Positions 1 to 5,599 of a DNA stretch of 7,274 nucleotides are shown piece by piece. The position numbers and the translations under genes are program-made. The DNA comes from Chloroflexota bacterium (GTDB lineage Bacteria > Chloroflexota > Limnocylindria > Limnocylindrales > CSP1-4), in contig JAJYMP010000746.1 in NCBI GenBank assembly GCA_021786915.1, positions 1 through 7,274 on the forward strand, given 5' to 3'. The notes under the pieces were generated by a model. It ran no database searches. It was not told the origin of the DNA and saw only the letters and a list, made by a program, of their open reading frames with translations. Every line of letters begins with the position of its first letter. Position 1 is the first letter of the stretch.

Positions 1-632
1 ACGTCGGTGGGCACCTCCCCCCGCGACGCCTTCTCGGGCCCGACGAGGCCCGGCGCCAGGTACGGGACGCGGTCGATCGCGTCGCGCTCGAACGTCCACC
101 GCTCGCCCCTCGCGTACCACAGGATCGTGTCGTGCTTGCGGGGCCAGCGGTCCGGCGAGCGGCCGCCGTAGTCGTACGCCCAGACGATCTCGTTGAGGAA
201 CCGCTCCGGCCCGAACACCTCGTCCAGCAGGAGGCGCACGTGGTGAACCGTCCGCCAGTCCACGTGGAGGAACAGGGACCCTTCCGGCGCGAGGACGCGG
301 TGGAGCTCCCGGACCCGCTCGCGGAGTGCGTCGAGGTGCTCGTGGAGCGGCAGGGCGTCGTCGTAGGCGAGGTCGCTCGTCACCTCGTAGCGCTCGCGCC
401 CGCCGCGGAACCCGCGGCGCTCACGCTCCCCGGCCCCGAGGCGGATGGTCTGGAGACGGCGCGAGGCTCCCGTGGCGAACGGCGGGTCCGCGTAGGCCAG
501 GTCCACGCTGCCGTCCGGCAGCGCCCCCAGCAGCGCGAGGTTGTCCGCCTCCACGACGGCGCCTCGCTTCCGCCCCGCGACCACCCCATCGACCGCCGCG
601 CGCGCGCCCGGGTCAAGCGCGATCGTCGTCAT
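1..632 (-). CDS. Site-specific DNA methyltransferase (N4/N6 type), 3' end outside the window
   Basis: This gene transfers a methyl group from S-adenosylmethionine to an adenine or cytosine amino group in DNA. It has 210 visible codons without a stop, from an ATG at 632 to the window edge. The catalytic motif IV is seen as DLAYADPPF at residues 44-52 (DPPF 49-52), which matches the (D/N/S)PP(Y/F) signature of amino-methyltransferases. A helix and strand follow (LAPEGSLFLHVDW, 114-126), then EIVWAYDYGG (148-157) and PRKHDTILWYARG (164-176), typical of the region after motif IV in this family. Motif IV near the N-terminus and no FxGxG before it suggest the beta-class order, with the cofactor motif I in the part outside the window. 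The start overlaps the upstream helicase stop as ATGA and no strong ribosome binding site precedes it, so translation is probably coupled. The target site cannot be read. It could be the modification part of a restriction or defence locus, or an orphan enzyme. Confidence 0.88.
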   Translation of the reverse strand, partial: MTTIALDPGARAAVDGVVAGRKRGAVVEADNLALLGALPDGSVDLAYADPPFATGASRRLQTIRLGAGERERRGFRGGRERYEVTSDLAYDDALPLHEHLDALRERVRELHRVLAPEGSLFLHVDWRTVHHVRLLLDEVFGPERFLNEIVWAYDYGGRSPDRWPRKHDTILWYARGERWTFERDAIDRVPYLAPGLVGPEKASRGEVPTD

Positions 633-3600
633 CGGGCGGCCGACGATGGGCAGATCTCGCGGAAGGCGCAGAACCCGCAGGCGATGTAGTCAGGCTTCGG
701 CCCGAACTCCCGGGCCCGGATCCCCGCCGCCGCGCCCCGCACCGCGTCGCGCGCCTTGTCGATCCGCTTGCGGTCCACGGGCGCGGTCCCCACGAGGCCC
801 GTGTCGAGGAAGTGCAGCGCCACCTCGTCGGGCAGGCGTCCGGTCATCGCCTCGTAGGCCATCGCGTAGATCGAGAGCTGGAGCGAGTTCCTGGCCCGCT
901 CGCGGGCCTTCGCCGGGTCCCGCACGTCCGACGACTTGTAGTCCGTGATGACGACGTACTCGGGCGCGAGGTCGAGCGCGGGCTGGACGACGTCGGCCGC
1001 GAACGTGCCGCCGTCCTCGTCGGCGCCGGGCGCCGGTGCGGACCCCGGCGCCCGCGGAGCGATGTCGACCCGGTCGAACCGGCCGCGGACGCGATCGCCG
1101 TCGAGCTGGAACGAGAAGTCGCGCTCCACGTAGGCGGGGATCACCGCGCCCGGCCGCAGCTGCTCCTCGCGGAACCGGCGGAGCGCCTCCCGCCCGGACG
1201 CCAGGCGCGCCTCCTCGTGCTCCCGCGAGAGGAACCCCTCACTCGACCAGGCGGCGGCGAAGGCCGCGTACAGCGCGTCCTCGCTCATGACCTCGCCGCG
1301 CGCGTGGCGCTTGTGGAACTCGGCGACGGCCAGGTGGAGGGCCGCGCCGTAGATGATCGAGTGGTGCGGCGCGAGCGGGACCCGCAGCAGGTGCGCGAAC
1401 TTGTACTTGAGCGGGCAGGTGAGGTAGTCGTCGATCGCGTAGAAGCTCAGGGTCAGGGGCTCGTCGTCACGGCGCGGGACGGCTGCCGGGACGGCGTCGG
1501 TCCGCTCGAGGCTCGCGAGCCGGTCCAGGGGGCGCTGCGCCTTCGCACCCGTGCCCACCGTGCCGGCCGCCACCGGGAGGTCCAGCGCCTCGAGCACGAA
1601 CGGCGACACCCGCCGGGCCCGCGCCCCGCCGTAGTCCGCCGCGTGCGAGAGGATCAGCTCGTCGCGCGCCCGGGTCATCCCCACGTAGAACAGCCGCCGC
1701 TCCTCCTGGAGCTGGTAGTCCCCCTCGGGCAGCGTCTCGTCCACGAGCTCCACCGGCAGCGAGAGCGGCTCCCGGCGCGCCGTCGCCGGGAATCGGCCGG
1801 ACACCAGTCCCGGCAGGTACACGACGGGGAACTCGAGGCCCTTCGCCTTGTGCACCGTCATGACCGCCACCGCGTCCGCGTCGGGGTCGATGTCCGCGGT
1901 GGCCGGGTCGTCGCCCGCGTGGATCAGCGTCTGGAGGTGCGGCGCGAGGAAGATCGCCCGGTCGTCGGGGAGGAGCGCGGACTGGGCTCGGACGATGTCG
2001 AAGAAGCGCGCGAGGTTCGAGAGCGCCTCCTCCGCCGCGACCGTCCCCGCCGACGCCAGCCACTTGAGCCAGCCCGTCTCGCGCAGGAACGCGTACGCCA
2101 CCTCGCCAGCGGGGCGCTCGTGCGCGAGCGCCGTGAAGCGCCCGAGGTCCGCCACGAGGCGGGCCGCCGCCGTCCGCGTCTGCGGGGCGAGGCGCAGGAT
2201 CCCCGGCTGCCGCCCGAGCTCCTCGAGCACCTCGAGCACCGAGCGGTTCCGCCGGCGCGCCATCTGGACGATCCCCGCGAGGTCCTCGCCGCCGAGTCCG
2301 TACAGCTCCGAGGCCGCCAGGGCGTAGACGTCGACCGATGACCCCGGGTCCGCCACGGCGCGCAGGAACGAGAGCAGCAGCTTCACCTCGGGCCGCGCGT
2401 ACAGCCCGCTCGTCCCCGAGAAGCGCCACGGGATGCCCTCGAGGTTGAGCGACCGCAGCACCGGGTCCGCGGCGGCGTTCGAGCGCACGAGGACCGCCAT
2501 GTCGCGGGCGGCGGCACCCTCGCTGATCCGCCGCGCGATGTCCTTGGCGATCCAGTCCGCCTCCTCGGTCCCGGTGGCGAACGCCTCGTGGCGGACCGGT
2601 GCCGCAGCCTTGCCCTTCCGGGTGGCGATGAGGCGCTTGACGATCCCCGCCCGCACCTCCAGGCGATCCGGGTCGTTGTGGCGGACGAGCCGGTACGAGG
2701 CGTCCAGGATGGGCGCCCGGGAGCGGTAGTTGCGCCGGAGCACGACCACCCTGGCCGCCCGGTACCGCTCGCGGAACTCGAGGATGTTGCTGATGGCCGC
2801 GCCGCGGAACTTGTAGATTGACTGGTCGTCGTCGCCCACGACGGTCACGTTGCGGTGCCGCTGGGCCACGAGCGCGACGAGCTCCGCCTGGGCGCGGTTG
2901 GTGTCCTGGAACTCGTCCACCAGCAGGTACTTGAACCGGCGCTGCACGGTTTCGCGCGCCACGGGCGACTCGCGCAGCAGCCGGAGGGCCAGCGACACCT
3001 GGTCGCCGAAGTCCACCGCCCCGTGCGCCGCGAGCAGCCGCTGGTAGCTCCCGTACGCGCTGGCGAGCTCAAGGCGCCTGCGCGCCTCCTCCGCCTGCGC
3101 CAACGCCGCCTCCCGGTCCGCCCGGGGGTCCGCCTCGGCGGCCTCGATGGCCACGGCCGCGGCCTCTGCCAGCGCGTGGGCGTGGACGAGGAAGGCATCG
3201 GGCGACACATCCTCGTCCTTCGCCCGGCTGAACAGCGTGGCCAGCGCGTCGAGGAACTTGGTGGGGTCCCCGAGGGGGCGGTACTCGTCCAGCCCGAGCT
3301 CGAACACCCGCTCCCGCAGGAACACCACCGTCTCCGGCCGGCTCAGGACCCGGAGGTCCGTGGGCAGGCCGAGCTCGAGCGCGAACTCCCGGAGCAGGCG
3401 GTCCCCGAAGGCGTGGAACGTGGAGATGGCGGTGTCCGTGTAGCCGTACGGGACCAGCTGGTCCACGCGGGTCTGCATCTCGTCCGCGGCCTGGTCCGTG
3501 AACGTGAGGGCGAGGATCTCCGACGGCTTCGCGCGCCGCGTGGCGATCAGCCAGGCGATCCGCCGCGTGATCACCTGCGTCTTGCCTGTGCCCGCGCCCG

Positions 3601-3919
3601 CCACCACGAGCAGCGGCCCGTCCCCGTGCGTGACCGCGCGCAGCTGCTCCCGGTTGAGCCCGGCGAGGAGGTCCCGCAGCCCGTCGCCGCCGGGGACGTC
3701 CGTCACCTCGGGCGGCGCCGCCGAGGGCGAGGGCAGCGACAGCACGCCGCCCCACACGGGGATCTGGACGAGGGCCGCGGGCTGGCCGCGGCGACCGCGA
3801 CGCGTCACCTTGCGCGGTGTGGGTTCGTGGAGCTCGAGCACGATGCCACCCTGCCATGGCGCCTTGCCAGCTCGGGTGTCACGGCCGCCCGTCCGATCAG
3901 GACGGCTTCGCGTCCGCAC
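629..3919 (-). CDS. UvrD/PcrA-like ATP-dependent helicase fused to a RecB-type PD-(D/E)XK nuclease
   Basis: This superfamily 1A DNA helicase has a C-terminal nuclease and probably unwinds and resects DNA ends or clears damaged DNA. Numbering follows the longest reading (1096 residues, GTG at 3919). Helicase motifs in order: Q motif LNREQ (88-92), Walker A GAGTGKT (108-114), Ia LALTFTDQAADEM (136-148), TFHAF (167-171), Walker B VDEFQD (334-339), III GDDDQSIYKFRG (362-373), IV RRNYRS (395-400), V TVHKAKGLEFPVV (688-700) and VI RLFYVGMTRAR (742-752). The nuclease spans about 825-1091, with RGRFDRVD (945-952; D949) and VVITDYKSS (989-997; D993, K995). C835, C1081, C1084 and C1090 match the spaced four-cysteine Fe-S cluster of AddB-type nucleases. 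Length and layout resemble AddA or AdnA/AdnB chains. The start is uncertain: GTG at 3919 overlaps the upstream gene by 23 bases and lacks a clear ribosome binding site, whereas GTG at 3841 has GGGTGG just upstream. The first 80 residues look unconserved. Confidence 0.95.
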   Translation of the reverse strand: MRTRSRPDRTGGRDTRAGKAPWQGGIVLELHEPTPRKVTRRGRRGQPAALVQIPVWGGVLSLPSPSAAPPEVTDVPGGDGLRDLLAGLNREQLRAVTHGDGPLLVVAGAGTGKTQVITRRIAWLIATRRAKPSEILALTFTDQAADEMQTRVDQLVPYGYTDTAISTFHAFGDRLLREFALELGLPTDLRVLSRPETVVFLRERVFELGLDEYRPLGDPTKFLDALATLFSRAKDEDVSPDAFLVHAHALAEAAAVAIEAAEADPRADREAALAQAEEARRRLELASAYGSYQRLLAAHGAVDFGDQVSLALRLLRESPVARETVQRRFKYLLVDEFQDTNRAQAELVALVAQRHRNVTVVGDDDQSIYKFRGAAISNILEFRERYRAARVVVLRRNYRSRAPILDASYRLVRHNDPDRLEVRAGIVKRLIATRKGKAAAPVRHEAFATGTEEADWIAKDIARRISEGAAARDMAVLVRSNAAADPVLRSLNLEGIPWRFSGTSGLYARPEVKLLLSFLRAVADPGSSVDVYALAASELYGLGGEDLAGIVQMARRRNRSVLEVLEELGRQPGILRLAPQTRTAAARLVADLGRFTALAHERPAGEVAYAFLRETGWLKWLASAGTVAAEEALSNLARFFDIVRAQSALLPDDRAIFLAPHLQTLIHAGDDPATADIDPDADAVAVMTVHKAKGLEFPVVYLPGLVSGRFPATARREPLSLPVELVDETLPEGDYQLQEERRLFYVGMTRARDELILSHAADYGGARARRVSPFVLEALDLPVAAGTVGTGAKAQRPLDRLASLERTDAVPAAVPRRDDEPLTLSFYAIDDYLTCPLKYKFAHLLRVPLAPHHSIIYGAALHLAVAEFHKRHARGEVMSEDALYAAFAAAWSSEGFLSREHEEARLASGREALRRFREEQLRPGAVIPAYVERDFSFQLDGDRVRGRFDRVDIAPRAPGSAPAPGADEDGGTFAADVVQPALDLAPEYVVITDYKSSDVRDPAKARERARNSLQLSIYAMAYEAMTGRLPDEVALHFLDTGLVGTAPVDRKRIDKARDAVRGAAAGIRAREFGPKPDYIACGFCAFREICPSSAAR

Positions 3920-4400
3920 CCTGCTTGGCCATCGCCTGGCGGAGGGCCTCGGACTCCTCGTCCGAGAGCGCCGCCTCGGCGCGGCCGCCCACCACCGACT
4001 TCGCGTAGATCCGGGTGTTCTGGCGGGCGTGCAGGCTGCTGATCACCACGCCGTCGCCGTTCGCGTCGAGCAGGGCCACGGCGAAGCTCTGGTTCCCGCC
4101 AGTGTCCTCGAATGGGTTGTAGCGGACCAGCCCTGTGCGCTGGATCGCCACCCTCTGGTCTGCCTCCAGCCGGGACGTGCGCCCGCGCAACTGCTCGACC
4201 CCGCCCGAGAGCGCCCCCACGCGCTCGAGCGTTGCGTGGAGCGTGGACTCGAGGCTGGTCCCGTCTCCGCCCCGCGTCAGGCCCGCCAGGCGGCGGTCGA
4301 GGGCGGCTGAGCGCCGCCAGAGCATCGCGACCAGCACGAACAGAACGACGACGGCGATGGCGAGGGCGGCGATGGCGATGCCGCTGCTTGTGGGGTCCAA
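3897..4400 (-). CDS. DUF4446 family membrane-anchored protein
   Basis: This 167-residue protein belongs to the DUF4446 family, whose role is unknown. One hydrophobic segment at residues 7-28 (IAIAALAIAVVVLFVLVAML) is followed by WRR, which predicts an N-terminal anchor with the rest in the cytoplasm. Residues 30-85 look helical and may form a coiled coil (SLESTLHATLERVGALSGGV). The family signature follows: GLVRYNPFEDTGGNQSFAVA (90-109), then DGVVISSLHARQNTRIYAK (116-134) and a C-terminal acidic helix LSDEESEAL. The start codon is TTG at 4400, chosen because GGGAGG lies five bases upstream and the membrane helix begins right after it. It is probably the first gene of the operon with the helicase-nuclease and methyltransferase. 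Family assignment is by recognition of the conserved block; a functional link to the helicase is only suggested by position. Confidence 0.9.
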   Translation of the reverse strand: MDPTSSGIAIAALAIAVVVLFVLVAMLWRRSAALDRRLAGLTRGGDGTSLESTLHATLERVGALSGGVEQLRGRTSRLEADQRVAIQRTGLVRYNPFEDTGGNQSFAVALLDANGDGVVISSLHARQNTRIYAKSVVGGRAEAALSDEESEALRQAMAKQGADAKPS

Positions 4401-4404
4401 TGCT

Positions 4405-4411
4405 TCCTCCC
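4405..4411 (-). promoter_or_regulatory. Ribosome binding site fixing the TTG start of the DUF4446 gene
   Basis: On the minus strand GGGAGGAAGCA runs directly into TTG at 4400. The GGAGG core and five-base gap are near ideal, and no ATG or GTG in that frame lies close by. This supports TTG as the real start. Confidence 0.75.
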
Positions 4412-4426
4412 GGTCAGGCGAGCCCG

Positions 4427-4432
4427 AGTCTA
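4427..4432 (-). promoter_or_regulatory. Possible -10 box of the minus-strand operon
   Basis: The minus strand reads TAGACT here, in the context GATAGACT. A transcript would start near 4420 and carry a leader of about 20 bases with the ribosome binding site at 4405-4411. No good -35 box is seen about 17 bases upstream. The same hexamer lies in front of rarA, which gives modest support. Inferred from pattern only. Confidence 0.35.
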
Positions 4433-4462
4433 TCAGCGGGACGCCACGCCACGGACCCGGTG

Positions 4463-4468
4463 TATCCT
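4463..4468 (+). promoter_or_regulatory. Possible -10 box of the small membrane protein gene
   Basis: TATCCT lies in a short AT-richer dip of the divergent intergenic region. It would give a start near 4475 and a leader of about 50 bases that includes AGGAGG at 4506-4511. No convincing -35 box is present. Confidence 0.3.
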
Positions 4469-4525
4469 CGCCGCCGACGGCCCCGCGCCCGCGACGGCCG
4501 CTACCAGGAGGCCCGAGACCCCGTC

Positions 4526-4918
4526 ATGGCGAAGCGTGTGCGCGGCAGCGTCCGTCCCGGCCAGCGCCGGCCCATCGACCGCCGACCGGCTGGTGCCGCG
4601 GCGTCGGGCTCGCCTGCGCCCGTGGAGCCGCGTCCGGCTGGCCTGACGGCGACCGAGGAAGCTCGCGCCGCCGAACTGGAGCAGGCGCTGCTGGCACAGG
4701 AGCGGCAGGCGGAGGCCTCCCGCGCGAGGGCCAGGGAGCGCGCCACTCGTGAGGCTCCCAGCGGCGTCGGCGGCTCGCTGGCCGTGCGCGCCGAGCAGGA
4801 GTACGCCTACGTCGCCCGCGACGTGCGCCAGATCGGCGAGATGGCCGTCCTGATGCTCGCCATCCTGTTCGGGCTCTGGTTCCTGATCGACATCGCGAAG
4901 GTGTTCCCGATCAACTAG
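4526..4918 (+). CDS. Small C-terminally anchored membrane protein, function unknown
   Basis: I do not recognise this 130-residue protein. Its N-terminus is strongly basic and rich in arginine and proline (residues 1-40). Residues 41-77 are rich in Ala, Glu and Arg and should form a long helix, perhaps a coiled coil (EEARAAELEQALLAQERQAE, 44-63). After a short Gly/Ser break comes EYAYVARDVRQIG (92-104), then a single hydrophobic helix at about 106-124 (MAVLMLAILFGLWFLIDIA) and the end KVFPIN. This predicts a tail-anchored or late-anchored protein with most of the chain in the cytoplasm. The ATG at 4526 follows AGGAGG at 4506-4511, a rather long 14-base gap. The open frame extends much further upstream, but that part is only the antisense shadow of the DUF4446 gene. 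It is transcribed divergently from the DUF4446 operon and followed by two hairpins. Confidence 0.75.
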   Translation: MAKRVRGSVRPGQRRPIDRRPAGAAASGSPAPVEPRPAGLTATEEARAAELEQALLAQERQAEASRARARERATREAPSGVGGSLAVRAEQEYAYVARDVRQIGEMAVLMLAILFGLWFLIDIAKVFPIN

Positions 4919-4960
4919 GGGCCTGCACGGCCCTCGCTTCGGCCCGAAGCTCCGTTTCTC
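4919..4960 (+). terminator. Tandem hairpins after the small membrane protein gene, possible terminator
   Basis: Directly after the stop codon, GGGCC (4919-4923) pairs with GGCCC (4929-4933) around a five-base loop. Then GCTTCG (4936-4941) pairs perfectly with CGAAGC (4945-4950) around a three-base loop. TCCGTTTCTCC follows, only a weak T tract. The position fits a terminator for the plus-strand gene; the poor T run keeps this uncertain. Confidence 0.45.
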
Positions 4961-4970
4961 CTCCAGGAGA
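4957..4970. repeat. Perfect 14-base palindrome
   Basis: TCTCCTCCAGGAGA has arms TCTCCT and AGGAGA with only two bases between them. It is followed by the overlapping palindrome AGACGTCT (4968-4975). The arms reuse the CTCCT/AGGAG words of the larger inverted repeat at 5021-5091. It could be a protein-binding site or part of the terminator region; nothing shows which. Confidence 0.45.
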
Positions 4971-5020
4971 CGTCTATCCGTCGCCCTGCGGCCGGATCAG
5001 CCGATTCCGCAACCATCGAC

Positions 5021-5091
5021 CCCCGTGTCTCCTCCCGGCGGCGATTGCGGCCCTCCCCTCGCCTCAGGCGCCTCCCGCAGGAGACATGGGG
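5021..5091. repeat. Long inverted repeat with 13-base arms, possible structured RNA
   Basis: CCCCGTGTCTCCT (5021-5033) can pair with AGGAGACATGGGG (5079-5091) along all 13 bases with one G-T wobble. The 45 bases between contain a smaller palindrome CGCCTCAGGCG. It lies past the recognisable end of the VOC domain, inside the extended open tail. No known riboswitch or RNA family was recognised on either strand. Confidence 0.5.
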
Positions 5092-5587
5092 GACGACGAC
5101 ACGGGGACGCCCGTCACCGGCGAAACCCGGACGCGCCGACGCCTGCCAGACCGGGCTCGGGTGCGACGGCTGGCAGATCGACAGGCGGGCGCCGCCCGGG
5201 ATCGTCATCACCGTGGCCCGACCCCACCGCACGTCGTGGATCGGCTCGAACGTCGCCCCCTCTGCCTCGAGTTCGACGATCGTGGCGTCGAGGTCGCCGC
5301 ACATCAGGTCGAGCTCGTGGCTTGGCGCCGTGGCCGGGTGGACCGCGACCTCGGCGCGCGGCAGCGCGAAGATCAGCCACCCGCCACCGGCATCGACCGC
5401 GTCGAGGTGCAGGGCGCGTCCGAGGAAGCCCCGCGTCTCGTCGGCGGCCTCGGTGAACAGGATGACGTGCGCGTCGGATCATGGTGGCCTCCCTTCGTGC
5501 CGGGACTGCGGCGAGCCTGGCAGCGTCGGGCGATGTGCCCCGGCGGCGCGGATTCCGCGGCGCGGCCTCGTCGGCCGGTGGCGGCAC

Positions 5588-5593
5588 TAGACT
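5588..5593 (+). promoter_or_regulatory. Possible -10 box placing the rarA transcript start at its ATG
   Basis: TAGACT ends six bases before the rarA ATG at 5600, so transcription would begin at or next to the start codon and give a leaderless mRNA. No ribosome binding site precedes this ATG, in contrast to the DUF4446 gene. No clear -35 box is visible. Inferred from position and motif only. Confidence 0.45.
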
Positions 5594-5599
5594 TCAGCG

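Larger units (their letters stand above)
4915..5482 (-). pseudogene. Glyoxalase/VOC-family protein gene with an apparent one-base frameshift near its start
   Basis: The domain reads HVILFTEAADETRGFL, then GGGWLIFALPRAEVAVHPA, then a second half HELDLMCGDLDATIVELEAE and TVMTIPGGARLSICQPSHP. This is the paired beta-alpha-beta layout of VOC (glyoxalase/bleomycin-resistance) proteins of about 110-120 residues; the substrate cannot be told. A good start (GGGAGG, five bases, ATG at 5482) is present, but from that ATG the domain lies one base out of frame, and in the domain frame a TGA (5481-5479) overlaps the ATG. Removing one base between the ATG and HVIL would give a normal short N-terminus. The first in-frame start is ATG at 5304, which would lose the first half of the domain. 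The domain ends near 5148, yet the frame stays open to a TAG at 4915; that tail looks non-coding. It is either a decayed gene or a base-call error. Confidence 0.6.

Noticed and set aside
326..2341. Very long plus-strand open frame of 671 codons opposite the helicase
   Set aside because: It is antisense to a helicase with all motifs intact. Its product is an Arg/Val/Glu/Pro-rich string without domains, as expected from the complement of GC-rich codons.
2855..4042. Plus-strand open frame of 395 codons
   Set aside because: It crosses antisense over both the helicase and DUF4446 genes and shows no motif or start signal; a shadow frame.
4112..4525. Upstream extension of the small membrane protein reading frame
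   Set aside because: It lies antisense to DUF4446 and crosses the divergent promoter region; its composition is low-complexity Arg/Pro. The ATG at 4526 with AGGAGG upstream is the sensible start.
4915..5016. Possible 33-residue minus-strand ORF starting at ATG 5016 behind GGGAGGAG
   Set aside because: The gap to the ribosome binding site is about 14 bases, the product is low-complexity, and the GGAGG belongs to the inverted-repeat arm.
5021..5091. Known riboswitch, SRP RNA or tRNA in the inverted-repeat segment
   Set aside because: None of the signature loops I know for TPP, cobalamin, guanidine, c-di-AMP or SRP RNA, and no tRNA T-loop, could be found on either strand.
5114..5587. Minus-strand open frame that uses the good ATG at 5482
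   Set aside because: Only its start is credible. Downstream it encodes an Arg-rich string in the wrong frame relative to the recognisable VOC domain.
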